Translations under genes and position numbers: made by a program
In this document: positions 32,591-42,025 of the stretch, one piece after another
How positions within the stretch are numbered: the first letter of the stretch is position 1
Layout: each line of letters opens with the position of its first letter
Assembly: GCF_029223885.1 (NCBI RefSeq)
Contig: NZ_CP119409.1
Coordinates: 2,134,001 to 2,198,000 of the forward strand
Direction of reading: 5' to 3'
DNA from: Pararhizobium gei
Lineage (GTDB): Bacteria > Pseudomonadota > Alphaproteobacteria > Rhizobiales > Rhizobiaceae
Length of the DNA stretch: 64,000 nucleotides
Notes under the pieces: generated by a model
Seen by the model: only the letters and a program-made list of their open reading frames with translations
Told to the model about the DNA's origin: nothing
The model's database searches: none

Positions 32591-35113
32591 GTGCCAACAT
32601 TTTCGACAAGCCTTGAGAAGGCACTGCATCAGGCCCTGACGCTGGCCAATGAGCGCCACCATGAATATGCGACGCTCGAGCACCTGCTCCTGGCGTTGAT
32701 CGACGACGCCGACGCCGCAGCGGTTATGGGCGCCTGCAACGTTAACCTCGATAGCCTGCGCAAGACGGTGTCCGAATATGTCGATAATGAACTCGGCAAT
32801 CTCGTAACCGGCTATGACGAGGATTCCAAGCCGACGGCGGGTTTTCAGCGGGTCATCCAACGGGCGGTTATCCATGTCCAGTCGTCCGGACGCGAGGAGG
32901 TAACCGGCGCGAACGTGCTTGTCGCGATCTTCGCCGAGCGCGAAAGCCATGCCGCCTATTTCCTGCAGGAGCAGGAGATGACGCGTTACGACGCGGTCAA
33001 CTTCATCTCGCACGGGATCGGCAAGCGGCCGGGAACAACCGAAACCCGCACGCCCCGCGGCGCCGACGAAACCGATTCCGAACCCAAGGCGTCCCGCGAT
33101 CAGGAGGATGGCGGGCCAAAGAAGCAACAGGACGCGCTGACCGCCTATTGCGTCAACCTGAATGAGAAAGCCAAGATCGGCAAGATCGACCCCTTGATCG
33201 GCCGCCATTCCGAGGTCAATCGCACGATCCAGGTGCTGTGCCGCCGCTCCAAGAACAACCCGCTCTATGTTGGCGATCCGGGTGTTGGTAAAACCGCCAT
33301 CGCCGAAGGTCTGGCCAAGCGGATTGTCGAAAAGAAAGTTCCGGAAGCGTTGCAGAATGCGACGATCTTCTCGCTCGACATGGGCACGCTGCTTGCCGGA
33401 ACCCGGTATCGCGGCGATTTCGAGGAGCGATTGAAGCAGGTCGTCAAGGAGCTTGAGGAGTATCCGGGCGCTGTGCTGTTCATCGATGAGATCCACACGG
33501 TGATCGGGGCAGGCGCGACATCGGGCGGCGCAATGGATGCGTCGAACCTTTTGAAGCCGGCGCTGTCCTCGGGCGCGATCCGGTGCATAGGCTCGACCAC
33601 CTACAAGGAATACCGGCAGTTCTTCGAGAAGGACCGGGCGCTCGTCCGTCGCTTCCAGAAGATCGACGTCAACGAACCGACGATCGATGACGCCATCGAG
33701 ATCATGAAGGGCCTGAAGCCCTATTTCGAGGATTACCACAAGCTGAAATACTCGAACGAGGCGATCAAGTCGGCAGTCGAACTGTCTGCCCGCTACATCA
33801 ACGACCGCAAGCTGCCGGACAAGGCAATCGATGTGATCGACGAAACCGGGGCGGCCCAGATGCTGCTTCCGCTGAACAAGCGGCGCAAGCTGATCACCGA
33901 GAAAGAGATCGAAGCCACAATTGCGACCATGGCGCGGATACCGCCGAAAACCGTTTCCAAGGATGACGAGACCGTTCTCGCCAATTTGGAAAAGGAACTG
34001 CGCTCCGTCGTTTACGGTCAGGATCTGGCAATCGAAGCGCTTGCTTCGGCGATCAAGCTGGCGCGGGCGGGCTTGCGCGAACCGAACAAGCCGATCGGCT
34101 CTTATGTCTTCTCCGGTCCGACGGGCGTCGGCAAGACGGAGGTGGCAAAACAGCTGGCAGCGTCGCTGGGTGTGGAACTGATCCGCTTCGATATGTCGGA
34201 ATATATGGAACGGCACACGGTTTCGCGTCTGCTCGGGGCGCCTCCCGGCTATGTCGGCTTCGACCAGGGCGGCCTGTTGACCGATGGCATCGACCAGCAC
34301 CCGCATTCGGTCCTGCTGCTCGATGAAATCGAAAAGGCCCATCCGGACCTGTTCAACATCCTGCTGCAGGTCATGGACCACGGCCAGTTGACGGACCATA
34401 ACGGCAAGAAGATCGACTTCCGAAACGTCATTCTGATCATGACGACCAATGCGGGTGCTTCCGAAATGGCCAAGGCCGCCTTCGGCTTCGGTTCCGCAAA
34501 GCGCGAAGGCGACGACGTGGAGGCACTGAATCGCCTGTTCACGCCGGAGTTTCGCAACCGGCTTGATGCGGTCATCCCGTTCGGCTCGCTGCCGACGCCG
34601 GTAATCCATCAGGTGGTGCAGAAGTTCGTCATGCAACTGGAAACCCAGCTGGCCGAACGCAATGTCACCTTCGATCTGCATCCAGACGCGATCGGCTGGC
34701 TTGCGGAAAAAGGCTACGACGAAAAGATGGGCGCCCGTCCGCTGTCGCGCGTCATTCAGGAGAGCATCAAAAAGCCTCTGGCGGACGAGATCCTGTTTGG
34801 CAAGCTGAAGAAGGGCGGCGTGGTGAAGGTGACGATCGGCGAAAAGGCCGAGGGCGGCAAGGGCCTTATCCTTGACTTCGTGCCGGAGACGGCACGGATC
34901 AAGCCGAAGCCTGAAGTCGTCTCGCCGGTCCGCAAGTCGTCCAAGGCGGCGAAGCCGAAGGAAATGGAAACCGTCGGTGCCCAACCCGACGCAGGAGCGA
35001 AGCCGAAGAAAGCAAGCAAGGCGGTCTCGCCACAGGTTGTGGAAACCTCAGTCACCCCGGTCGAGGCGCCGCGTAAGGGAAGCACGGTTCCGAAGGTGCC
35101 GCGCAAGAAATGA
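32591..35113 (+). CDS. clpA: ATP-dependent Clp protease ATP-binding subunit ClpA
   Basis: This 840-residue AAA+ unfoldase feeds substrates to ClpP. It has the N-terminal ClpN repeat domain (1-145), AAA-1 with Walker A at about 228 (GDPGVGKT) and AAA-2 with Walker A at about 509 (GPTGVGKT). Other motifs include the pore-loop [19 protein letters not shown], and an FGFGS loop like the IGF/L contact with ClpP. A lysine/proline/alanine-rich tail of about 65 residues follows the last domain and makes the protein longer than E. coli ClpA. Start is GTG 32591 with AGGA upstream. It is coupled to clpS and is followed by a strong terminator. Confidence 0.96.
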   Translation: MPTFSTSLEKALHQALTLANERHHEYATLEHLLLALIDDADAAAVMGACNVNLDSLRKTVSEYVDNELGNLVTGYDEDSKPTAGFQRVIQRAVIHVQSSGREEVTGANVLVAIFAERESHAAYFLQEQEMTRYDAVNFISHGIGKRPGTTETRTPRGADETDSEPKASRDQEDGGPKKQQDALTAYCVNLNEKAKIGKIDPLIGRHSEVNRTIQVLCRRSKNNPLYVGDPGVGKTAIAEGLAKRIVEKKVPEALQNATIFSLDMGTLLAGTRYRGDFEERLKQVVKELEEYPGAVLFIDEIHTVIGAGATSGGAMDASNLLKPALSSGAIRCIGSTTYKEYRQFFEKDRALVRRFQKIDVNEPTIDDAIEIMKGLKPYFEDYHKLKYSNEAIKSAVELSARYINDRKLPDKAIDVIDETGAAQMLLPLNKRRKLITEKEIEATIATMARIPPKTVSKDDETVLANLEKELRSVVYGQDLAIEALASAIKLARAGLREPNKPIGSYVFSGPTGVGKTEVAKQLAASLGVELIRFDMSEYMERHTVSRLLGAPPGYVGFDQGGLLTDGIDQHPHSVLLLDEIEKAHPDLFNILLQVMDHGQLTDHNGKKIDFRNVILIMTTNAGASEMAKAAFGFGSAKREGDDVEALNRLFTPEFRNRLDAVIPFGSLPTPVIHQVVQKFVMQLETQLAERNVTFDLHPDAIGWLAEKGYDEKMGARPLSRVIQESIKKPLADEILFGKLKKGGVVKVTIGEKAEGGKGLILDFVPETARIKPKPEVVSPVRKSSKAAKPKEMETVGAQPDAGAKPKKASKAVSPQVVETSVTPVEAPRKGSTVPKVPRKK

Positions 35114-35136
35114 TGATGTTCTGACAAAGGATATGC

Positions 35137-35165
35137 AGTGCCGGGCGAAATGCCCGGCACTTTTT
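35137..35165 (+). terminator. Rho-independent terminator after clpA
   Basis: AGTGCCGGGC (35137-35146), loop GAAAT and GCCCGGCACT (35152-35161) form a perfect 10-bp stem followed by T residues. It separates clpSA from azlCD and rules out an azlC start upstream of 35165. Confidence 0.92.
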
Positions 35166-35188
35166 GCTGTGTAATGACGGGAATTTCG

Positions 35189-35926
35189 ATGGGCATTGAC
35201 GAGAGAGCCGGCTCGGCAGGATTTTGGTTCCTGACCGGCGTCAAGGGCATCTTTAGCCTGCCGGCGATTATCCTGATGCTGTCTTTTATCGGGTTTTGCG
35301 CTTTTACGGCGCAGGCCGGCATGCCGGTCGAGCAGGTCGTCTTCATGACAGGCATCGTGTGGGCGTTGCCGGCGAAGGTGATCCTGGTCACATCCATCCT
35401 TGGCGGTGCCAACCTCCTGACAGCCTTTATCGCGGTCACCCTGTCATCGATTCGCCTGATGCCAATGGTGGCCGCGCTGGTACCCGAAATCCGCACCGAA
35501 AAGACACCGACATGGCTGCTGCTGTTTCTGTCGCATTTCATTGCAATCACGGCTTGGGTCTTTGCGATGGAACGCGTGCAAGCCGTTCCGCGCGCGCACC
35601 GCGTCTCCTTTTTTGCCGGCTTTAGTATAACGCTCGTTCTGGCCAATATGCTGCTTGTGGCTGTGGTCTATCGTTTTGTGGAGGAATTTCCGCCGATTGT
35701 GGCTGGTTGCCTGTTTTTCCTGACGCCTGTCTATTTCCTCACATCGATCTGGAGTTCGGCCCGTCACCCGGTGGTTTATGTTGCCCTGGTTGTCGGTCTG
35801 ATTGCCGGGCCGCTGTTCTACTGGCTGGCGCCGGAGTTCGATATCCTGCTGGCGGGATTGGGCGGCGGAACACTGGCCTGGTTCGCCGAACGCCGCTTTC
35901 GTCAGCACAGGAGGGGGCGGTCATGA
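35189..35926 (+). CDS. azlC: AzlC-type branched-chain amino-acid exporter, large subunit
   Basis: This 245-residue inner-membrane protein has about six to eight helices and is of the AzlC/YgaZ family, which exports branched-chain amino acids or methionine together with a small AzlD subunit. Early family sequence is readable (GAPAQAV-like region here FTAQAGMPVEQVVFMTG, then ANLLTAFIAVTLSSIRLMPM). The start at 35189 (MGIDERAGS) was preferred because the frame further upstream runs through the clpA terminator. It overlaps azlD by 4 bp (ATGA), so the two subunits are translationally coupled. The specific substrate is not determined. Confidence 0.87.
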   Translation: MGIDERAGSAGFWFLTGVKGIFSLPAIILMLSFIGFCAFTAQAGMPVEQVVFMTGIVWALPAKVILVTSILGGANLLTAFIAVTLSSIRLMPMVAALVPEIRTEKTPTWLLLFLSHFIAITAWVFAMERVQAVPRAHRVSFFAGFSITLVLANMLLVAVVYRFVEEFPPIVAGCLFFLTPVYFLTSIWSSARHPVVYVALVVGLIAGPLFYWLAPEFDILLAGLGGGTLAWFAERRFRQHRRGRS

Positions 35927-36267
35927 CGCTTCTGGATGGTTGGTGGGCCTATGTCTTCATTGCCGTTGCCGGTTGGCTTGCCACCGATATCTGGCGCTGG
36001 CTGGGCGTTCTCGCGGGAAACCGGTTGCGCGAGGATTCTGAAGCCTTGAACTGGGTCAGGGCTGTGGCCACGGCACTGGTGGCTGCCGTCATTGCCAAAC
36101 TCATTCTCTATCCCACAGGCGTACTGGAAGCATCGCCGCTCTGGCTTCGCACCGGGTCCATTGTCGCCGGGGCAGTGGTGTTCTTTCTGAGCCGTCAAAA
36201 ACCTGCGGCTGGCATCGCAGCGGCAATCGCATTTCTTGGCGCCGGCCTGTACGCCCTGGGTTTCTGA
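35923..36267 (+). CDS. azlD: AzlD-type small exporter subunit
   Basis: This 114-residue protein has three to four hydrophobic helices (WWAYVFIAVAGWLAT, AVATALVAAVIAKLILY, IVAGAVVFFLS, IAAAIAFLGAGLYAL). It is the small partner of the AzlC subunit in branched-chain amino-acid efflux. The assignment relies on the pairing with azlC, the length and the membrane profile, because AzlD proteins are poorly conserved. AGGAGGGGGCGG stands before the ATG, which overlaps the azlC stop. The gene converges with the HIT gene, with only 6 bp between stops. Confidence 0.82.
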   Translation: MTLLDGWWAYVFIAVAGWLATDIWRWLGVLAGNRLREDSEALNWVRAVATALVAAVIAKLILYPTGVLEASPLWLRTGSIVAGAVVFFLSRQKPAAGIAAAIAFLGAGLYALGF

Positions 36268-36273
36268 TCCTGT

Positions 36274-36702
36274 TCAAGCGAGCAAGACGGCCTTCAATTT
36301 CTCTGCATGAACTGCAAGTACGGCGCCATCTTCCATCTTTCCCGAATGCGGTTTCAGGGGAGAGCCGTCATAGCGGGGAATGACATGGAAATGCAGATGG
36401 AAGACCGACTGTCCGGCCGGTGCCTCGTTGAACTGCATGATCGTTATGCCATCCGCGTCGAATGCCTGCCGCACGGCGACCGCCATTTTTTGCACGACGG
36501 CAATCAGCGGGACCAGTGTTGCAGGATCGGTGTCAAGGATGTTGCGCGACGGCGTCTTCGGAATGACGAGGACGTGCCCCGGAGCCTGCGGCATGACATC
36601 CATGAAAGCCAGCGTGTGTTCGTCCTCATAGACCTTGTGGGCAGGGATCTCGCCGCGCAGGATCCTGCCAAAAATATTGTTGCTGTCGTAAATGCCGGTC
36701 AT
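36274..36702 (-). CDS. HIT family hydrolase
   Basis: This 142-residue histidine-triad protein has the catalytic HLHFHVIPR motif (H-x-H-x-H). The N-terminal CIFCRI-type segment is replaced by NIFGRIL, so the usual zinc cysteines are missing. HIT proteins of the HINT branch hydrolyse nucleoside phosphoramidates or related nucleotidyl conjugates. The start at 36702 (MTGIYDSN) has GGAG at good spacing; 36708 would put the Shine-Dalgarno too close. It is the last gene of a three-gene minus-strand operon with a GNAT-like protein and a GDPD, 19 bp after the previous gene. Confidence 0.92.
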   Translation of the reverse strand: MTGIYDSNNIFGRILRGEIPAHKVYEDEHTLAFMDVMPQAPGHVLVIPKTPSRNILDTDPATLVPLIAVVQKMAVAVRQAFDADGITIMQFNEAPAGQSVFHLHFHVIPRYDGSPLKPHSGKMEDGAVLAVHAEKLKAVLLA

Positions 36703-36721
36703 CTGCATCGTCTCCTGCTTG

Positions 36722-37915
36722 TCAATCGTCCGTTTCCTGCCGCTCGCCTTTGCGGAAGGGACTGTGCTCGGTAAGCATGCCGCCAATCTGTTCGACCTCG
36801 ATCCGCTCACGTTCGAGATAATCGGCCACAGCGCGTCTCAAGCCCGGATGGGCAATGAAATGGGCGGAATGTGTGGTCGCGGGAAGATAGCCGCGCGCCA
36901 GCTTGTGTTCTCCCTGCGCACCGGCCTCGACTCGCTTCAGGCCCTTCGAGATCGCGAAATCGATCGCCTGATGGTAGCAGACCTCGAAATGCAGAAAGGG
37001 GTGGTCCTCGATAGCGCCCCAGTGACGGCCATAGAGCGCGTCGCTACCGATGAAGTTGATGGCACCGGCAATGTAACGGCCGTTGCGTCTTGCCATGACG
37101 AGAAGAATATCGTCCGCCATGCGTTCGCCGATGAGAGAATAGAATCGGCGCGTCAGATAGGGACGACCCCATTTGCGACTGCCGGTATCCATGTAGAACG
37201 CAAAGAACTGGTCCCAGATGCCTTCCGTCAGATCGGCACCCGTGAGCCAGTCGATGCTGATGTCGTTGTCCAGCGCCGCCCGCCGCTCTTTTTTCAGCGC
37301 CTTGCGCTTGCGCGACGCCAGTGTTTCGAGAAAGTCGTTATGGGAATCATAGCCGTTGTTGAGGAAATGAAATTGCTGGTCGGTGCGGTGAAGGAAGCCG
37401 GCCTCCCGCAGCACCGGTATCTCCTCCTCGGGCACGAAGGTGATATGGGCAGACGAAACCTTGTGGCGACGCGCCAGTTCCTGAAGGCCGGCGGCAAGCG
37501 AACGGCGAACGGCATCGGCGTCCTGAACAACCGCACTCAAAAGCCGGGGACCGGTTGCCGGCGTGAAAGGAACCGAGCACTGCAATTTTGGGTAATAACG
37601 TCCCCCGGCGCGCTCCAGAGCGTCCGCCCATCCGTGATCGAAGACATATTCCCCCTGGCTGTGGTTCTTCAGGTAACAGACCAGTCCGCCGACAAGGGTC
37701 CCATCGTCCGCCTCCATCAAAAGATGCTGGCCAAGCCATCCGGTTTCCGCCGTGGCCGAGCCCGACTCTTCCAGCGCCGAGAGATAGGCATGCGACATGA
37801 AGGGATTGTAGAGACCGCCGGGCTGACCCTTGGCCGCCCCGGCCAGGGAACCCCAGGCGTCGCTGGAAATTGCCTCAAAGGACGTTTCGATGCGGATTTT
37901 GATGTCGGCTGTCAT
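36722..37915 (-). CDS. GNAT/FemAB-like family protein (DUF482, COG3146)
   Basis: This 397-residue protein is of the COG3146 family, which has an acyl-CoA acyltransferase-like fold related to FemAB peptidoglycan enzymes. Recognisable family pieces are GLYNPFMSHAYLSALEESG, FDHGWADA and the late MGRHWGA-type region (here YGRHWGAIEDHPFLHFEVCYHQAI). The last part before the end (GEHKLARGY) is also highly conserved. No substrate is known; an amino-acyl transfer role is only suggested by the fold. It is the middle gene of the GDPD-GNAT-HIT operon, 2 bp from the upstream gene. Confidence 0.85.
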   Translation of the reverse strand: MTADIKIRIETSFEAISSDAWGSLAGAAKGQPGGLYNPFMSHAYLSALEESGSATAETGWLGQHLLMEADDGTLVGGLVCYLKNHSQGEYVFDHGWADALERAGGRYYPKLQCSVPFTPATGPRLLSAVVQDADAVRRSLAAGLQELARRHKVSSAHITFVPEEEIPVLREAGFLHRTDQQFHFLNNGYDSHNDFLETLASRKRKALKKERRAALDNDISIDWLTGADLTEGIWDQFFAFYMDTGSRKWGRPYLTRRFYSLIGERMADDILLVMARRNGRYIAGAINFIGSDALYGRHWGAIEDHPFLHFEVCYHQAIDFAISKGLKRVEAGAQGEHKLARGYLPATTHSAHFIAHPGLRRAVADYLERERIEVEQIGGMLTEHSPFRKGERQETDD

Positions 37916-37917
37916 TC

Positions 37918-38643
37918 TTAAGCGATGGGCCTTTCGTTCGGGTCAAACCCTTCGAACGTCATCTGGTCCGCATGACGATAGCTGTGATCGACGCCGGCCT
38001 GATCCCGGACGGTCCAGGTGATGACTGGCCTGCCGAGCGCGCGCTGCGCGGTGATGAACGGATTGGGAAGATCGGCGTAGAAATACGAAACGAAATCCAG
38101 CCCGATCCGCATGGCGTCCTCATTGATGCGATAGGCTTCCGGCTGGTTGCCGCCTGCCGTGAGGCCGAGGGGGTAGGGTGCGTCAAGTGCCTTCAGATCC
38201 TTGAGAAGCCAGTGATCGAAGCTCATCAAAGCGACCTTACCCTCGTAGCCCTCCAGCGTGTCGAGTACGGCATCGGCGAAGCCCTCGTCGTCGCCTTTGC
38301 GTCCCTTGAGTTCGAGCACCAGGGGAACGCGTCCCTTCACCAGCCGCAACAGCTGGCCAAGCGTCGGCACCTTGTCGGATGTGCCGCCGATCGCAACCAG
38401 CCCCAGCTCGCCCGCCGTTTTCTCCCGGATATCGCCCCTGATGCCGCAGAGCCGTTGCATGTCGTCGTCGTGAAAGATCACGGGCACGCTGTCGGCCGTA
38501 TACTGCAGGTCGCACTCGATCGCAAAGCCATGCTCCACGGCGCGGTTAAAGGCGGTGAGGGTATTTTCCCAAATGGTCCGATTCAGGTCGTGATAGCCGC
38601 GATGTGCGACGGGCCGGGCTGTGAGCCAGGAAAGATCGGTCAT
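37918..38643 (-). CDS. Glycerophosphodiester phosphodiesterase
   Basis: This 241-residue GDPD-family TIM-barrel enzyme hydrolyses glycerophosphodiesters to glycerol 3-phosphate and an alcohol. It has the catalytic HRG motif (VAHRGYH), the ENT segment (WENTLTAFNRA), the metal ligand pair ECDLQ and the second His (VIFHDDDMQRLCG). There is no signal peptide, so it is a cytoplasmic UgpQ-like form. It is first in a minus-strand operon with the GNAT-like and HIT genes. The substrate range in this organism cannot be told. Confidence 0.92.
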   Translation of the reverse strand: MTDLSWLTARPVAHRGYHDLNRTIWENTLTAFNRAVEHGFAIECDLQYTADSVPVIFHDDDMQRLCGIRGDIREKTAGELGLVAIGGTSDKVPTLGQLLRLVKGRVPLVLELKGRKGDDEGFADAVLDTLEGYEGKVALMSFDHWLLKDLKALDAPYPLGLTAGGNQPEAYRINEDAMRIGLDFVSYFYADLPNPFITAQRALGRPVITWTVRDQAGVDHSYRHADQMTFEGFDPNERPIA

Positions 38644-38896
38644 GTATCAATTCCGTTCAGGCAATTTTAAAGACGGTCTCTGTTTTTCGGTCGCCGAAGC
38701 TCTGGCTTGAGCACTTATATGGGCAGTTTGCCAGCTGCGGCCACGGCCGCTTCGGTCAATATTGTGTTTTGCCGGCAAATGCTGCATGCAAACCCTGATA
38801 AGTCCGCGGTGATAGGCCACTCTGGGATCATCGCTGCCTCGCTTTTGCCGGATGTGTTCTTATAGCATCGGTGGCGAGTCCAACAGGAGGAAACGG

Positions 38897-39712
38897 ATGT
38901 TTCGTTCAGGCTTCGCCTCTGTCGTTCTGGCATGGGCATGTTTTTCAAGCGGAGTTTCGCCAGCGTCCGCTGCGGTTCTGGTACCCCACCGTGCCGTTTA
39001 TGATCTGGAGTTGAAGGACGTTTCGGACCGCGCCGGCATTTCCGGCATGTATGGACGCATGGTCTATGAATTCAACGGCTCCGCCTGTGAGGGCTACACC
39101 GTCAGTTTCCGCTTCGTCACGAAGGTGAGCACCGGTGAGGAGGAGCGGCTGACGGACCAGCAGACAACAACCTACGAGGATGTGAAGACCGGTAATTTCC
39201 GCTTTCTCACCCGATCCTATACGGACGAGAAGCTGGACAAGGAAGTGCGTGGCTCCGCACACGAGGCCGAAAAGGGTATAAAGGTCGATCTCACATCGCC
39301 TGACAAGCGGGAAGTCGAGTTGGCGCGGGGCCTCTTTCCCACCGAGCATATGCTCGACGTCATCGAGCGTGCGCGCAAGGGAGAGCGTCTTTTCGAATCG
39401 CGCATCTTCGACGGGTCTGATGCCGGCGACAAGACGTTGATCACCACGACATTGGTCGGCGCCGAAGCGAAACCGGCGGTGGGCGAGGGGGATGCGGCCA
39501 AAGCCGGCGCCATGGCGTCGAAGCCGTTCTGGCCGGTGACCATTTCATACTTCAACGACGAGACCGCCGGCGACGCGGTGCCGATCTACCGTATGCAATT
39601 CAAGCTCTACGAAAACGGCATCACCCGCGATCTCACCATGGATTACGGGGACTTCGTCCTGAGCGGCAAACTGGCGAATCTGGAGATCTTCAAACAGGAG
39701 GATTGCAAGTAG
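38897..39712 (+). CDS. eipB: EipB-like periplasmic envelope protein (DUF1849)
   Basis: This 271-residue exported protein has a signal peptide (VVLAWACFSSGVSPASA), and its mature part starts VLVPHRAVYDLEL. Two cysteines far apart, C64 (GSACEGY) and C270 in the C-terminal EDCK, match the conserved disulfide reported for Brucella EipB, which holds its spiral beta-sheet shape. EipB is a conserved Rhizobiales protein needed for envelope integrity under stress. AGGAGG stands just before the ATG. It is monocistronic, and rpsB follows after a 190-bp leader region. Confidence 0.9.
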   Translation: MFRSGFASVVLAWACFSSGVSPASAAVLVPHRAVYDLELKDVSDRAGISGMYGRMVYEFNGSACEGYTVSFRFVTKVSTGEEERLTDQQTTTYEDVKTGNFRFLTRSYTDEKLDKEVRGSAHEAEKGIKVDLTSPDKREVELARGLFPTEHMLDVIERARKGERLFESRIFDGSDAGDKTLITTTLVGAEAKPAVGEGDAAKAGAMASKPFWPVTISYFNDETAGDAVPIYRMQFKLYENGITRDLTMDYGDFVLSGKLANLEIFKQEDCK

Positions 39713-39830
39713 CGCGCTTCGCAACCGCCTCTATTTCAAGCGCAGCCCTTGATTTATCGCGTTGCAGCTTGTAAGGGCAGCGCATTCCACACGTAAGGTT
39801 TGGGATCGTCCGGGAGAAATCCGGATGGTT

Positions 39831-39859
39831 CCACCCGGTGGCATCTTCGAAGAAGATGC
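39831..39859 (+). promoter_or_regulatory. Hairpins in the rpsB leader
   Basis: CCACC-C-GGTGG (39831-39841) is followed by GCATCTTC-GAA-GAAGATGC (39841-39859), a perfect 8-bp stem, 44 bp before the rpsB ATG. A possible promoter (TTGATT-N17-TAAGGG) begins at 39750. The paired leader could serve S2 autoregulation, which is known for rpsB in other bacteria; here it is inference. Confidence 0.4.
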
Positions 39860-39902
39860 TGTTTGCCTTGCGGAGGTTCAACCGGAAAAAGGAGAAAAAG
39901 GC

Positions 39903-40670
39903 ATGGCATTGCCTGATTTTAGCATGCGTCAGCTTCTGGAAGCTGGCGTTCACTTCGGCCACCAGACACATCGCTGGAACCCGAAGATGAAGCCGTATAT
40001 CTTCGGCGAACGTTCGAACGTTCATATCATCGATCTCGCACAGACTGTTCCGTTGCTGTCGCGCGCTCTGCAGCTCGTCAGCGATACGGTTGCCAAGGGC
40101 GGCCGCGTTCTGTTCGTCGGCACCAAGCGCCAGGCATCCGAAATCATCGCCGATGCTGCCAAGCGTTCGGCCCAGTATTACGTCAATGCCCGCTGGCTCG
40201 GCGGCATGATGACCAACTGGAAGACGATTTCGAACTCGATCCAGCGCCTGCGCAAGCTTGACGAAATCCTGGCTTCGGAAGCTTCGGGCTTCACCAAGAA
40301 GGAGCGTCTGAACCTCGAGCGCGAACGTGAAAAGCTGAACCGCGCTCTTGGCGGTATCCGCGACATGGGCGGCGTTCCCGACCTGATGTTCATCATCGAC
40401 ACCAACAAGGAATCGATCGCCATCGACGAAGCCAAGCGTCTTGGCATTCCGGTCGTCGCGATCATCGATTCGAACTGCGATCCGGACCGTATCGATTTCC
40501 CGATTCCCGGCAACGACGACGCGTCGCGTGCGATCTCGCTGTATTGCGATCTGATCTCGCGTGCTGCCCTCGACGGCATCGCCCGCCAGCAGAGCTCCTC
40601 TGGCCGCGACCTCGGCGCATCCTCCGATCTGCCGCTTGAGCCGGCACTCGAAGAAGTCGCCGAAGCCTGA
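39903..40670 (+). CDS. rpsB: 30S ribosomal protein S2
   Basis: This 255-residue ribosomal protein S2 starts [20 protein letters not shown], with the family segments [39 protein letters not shown] and the [12 protein letters not shown] region. It sits on the head-platform junction of the 30S subunit and is needed for S1 binding. AAAAAGGAG precedes the ATG. It heads the rpsB-tsf-pyrH-frr group, a universally recurring order. A strong hairpin lies between rpsB and tsf, so the two need not be made at equal levels. Confidence 0.98.
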   Translation: MALPDFSMRQLLEAGVHFGHQTHRWNPKMKPYIFGERSNVHIIDLAQTVPLLSRALQLVSDTVAKGGRVLFVGTKRQASEIIADAAKRSAQYYVNARWLGGMMTNWKTISNSIQRLRKLDEILASEASGFTKKERLNLEREREKLNRALGGIRDMGGVPDLMFIIDTNKESIAIDEAKRLGIPVVAIIDSNCDPDRIDFPIPGNDDASRAISLYCDLISRAALDGIARQQSSSGRDLGASSDLPLEPALEEVAEA

Positions 40671-40717
40671 TCAGGCCTAGACGGCGGTTTTTCCGGCCGT
40701 TCCGCATATAAAATCAG

Positions 40718-40763
40718 GACAAGGCCGTTTACGACTGAAGAAGTGAACGGCCTTGTCCTTTTT
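40718..40763 (+). terminator. Terminator/attenuator hairpin between rpsB and tsf
   Basis: GACAAGGCCGTTTAC (40718-40732) pairs with GTGAACGGCCTTGTC (40743-40757) as a 15-bp stem with one G-U pair around a 10-nt loop, and CTTTTT follows. It is placed so as to terminate or attenuate transcripts from the rpsB promoter before tsf. Confidence 0.85.
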
Positions 40764-40907
40764 GCATCGGGTTCTCTGGTCCGGTGCGCCGAGCCGGGGT
40801 GAATTTTCATAACGGTGTTACATTCACGGGCCATGCCCGTTCCATCCTCCTGGTGCCGCGCCGGCCTTGTGGCTGCGGACCAGCTGAACAACGAAGAGGC
40901 GATAAAG

Positions 40908-41831
40908 ATGAACATTACTGCAGCAATGGTGAAGGAACTGCGCGAAAAGACCGGCGCAGGCATGATGGATTGCAAGAAGGCGCTGGCTGAAACCGGTGGC
41001 GACATGGAAGCTGCGATCGACTGGTTGCGCGCCAAGGGCATCGCCAAGGCAGACAAGAAGTCCGGCCGCGCCGCTGCCGAAGGTCTTATCGGCATCGCCA
41101 GCACCGGCACGAAAGCCGTCGTCATCGAGCTGAACTCCGAAACCGACTTCGTTGCCCGCAACGAAGCTTTCCAGGACCTGGTCCGCGGCATCGCCCAGGT
41201 CGCCATCGACACGGACGGTTCGGTCGAAGCCATCTCGGCCGCATCCTATCCGGCAACCGGCAAGACCGTTGCCGAAACGGTGACCGACGCCATTGCCACG
41301 ATCGGCGAGAACATGTCGCTTCGTCGCGCGGCCCTTCTGTCGGTCGAAGACGGCGTGGTCGCCACCTATGTCCACAACTCGGTTGCAGACGGTCTGGGCA
41401 AGCTCGGCGTTCTCGTGGCGCTGAAGTCCACCGGCGACAAGGAAGCTTTGAGCGCAATCGGCCGCCAGGTTGCCATGCACATCGCTGCGACCAACCCGTT
41501 GGCGATCCGCTCGACCGAAGTCGATGCCGCTGTCGCCGAACGCGAGCGCAACATCTTCATCGAGCAGTCGCGCGCTTCGGGCAAGCCGGACAATATCATC
41601 GAAAAGATGGTAGATGGCCGCATGCGCAAATTCTTCGAGGAAGTTGCTCTTCTCTCGCAGGCTTTCGTCATGAACCCCGATCTGACCGTGGAAGCTGCTG
41701 TCAAGGAAGCTGAAAAGGCCGTCGGCGCGCCGATCGAAGTGACCGGCATGGCCCGTCTTCTTCTCGGCGAAGGCGTCGAGAAGGAAGAGAGCGATTTCGC
41801 CGCCGAAGTGGCCGCTGTCGCCAAGGGCTGA
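40908..41831 (+). CDS. tsf: Elongation factor Ts
   Basis: This 307-residue nucleotide-exchange factor regenerates EF-Tu-GTP. It begins [28 protein letters not shown] (UBA-like N-domain with signature [13 protein letters not shown]) and contains the core motif [19 protein letters not shown] lies upstream of the ATG. A separate promoter is likely in the 40764-40907 gap, since a strong hairpin precedes it. It is followed by another hairpin before pyrH. Length and motifs are standard for the family. Confidence 0.98.
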   Translation: MNITAAMVKELREKTGAGMMDCKKALAETGGDMEAAIDWLRAKGIAKADKKSGRAAAEGLIGIASTGTKAVVIELNSETDFVARNEAFQDLVRGIAQVAIDTDGSVEAISAASYPATGKTVAETVTDAIATIGENMSLRRAALLSVEDGVVATYVHNSVADGLGKLGVLVALKSTGDKEALSAIGRQVAMHIAATNPLAIRSTEVDAAVAERERNIFIEQSRASGKPDNIIEKMVDGRMRKFFEEVALLSQAFVMNPDLTVEAAVKEAEKAVGAPIEVTGMARLLLGEGVEKEESDFAAEVAAVAKG

Positions 41832-41858
41832 TTTCTTCAAGCCATTTCAGAAAACAAC

Positions 41859-41888
41859 AAGGGCATCGCGTGACAACGCGGTGCCCTT
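41859..41888 (+). terminator. Hairpin after tsf
   Basis: AAGGGCATCGCG (41859-41870), loop TGACAA and CGCGGTGCCCTT (41877-41888) form a 12-bp stem with one G-U pair. There is no T tract after it, so it may be a weak terminator or mRNA end-stabiliser. Confidence 0.6.
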
Positions 41889-42025
41889 CGTGTATCCGGC
41901 ATCATCATTCAATTGCCGCAGGCTCTTCCAGGCATCAGCCTTCGGAATGATCGTGGCCGCTCAAGAGTGAATGAGATCAGTTTGCACACCATCTTGGATG
42001 TGTGTCGTCTTGGACAGGAGTGACG

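Noticed and set aside
32099..34984. A 961-codon open frame on the minus strand opposite clpA
   Set aside because: It is antisense to an unmistakable ClpA, its product is rich in Arg/Gly/His without any domain, and long antisense frames are expected opposite GC-biased codon use.
35138..35188. Upstream start for azlC at GTG 35138
   Set aside because: It lies inside the clpA terminator hairpin and has no ribosome-binding site.
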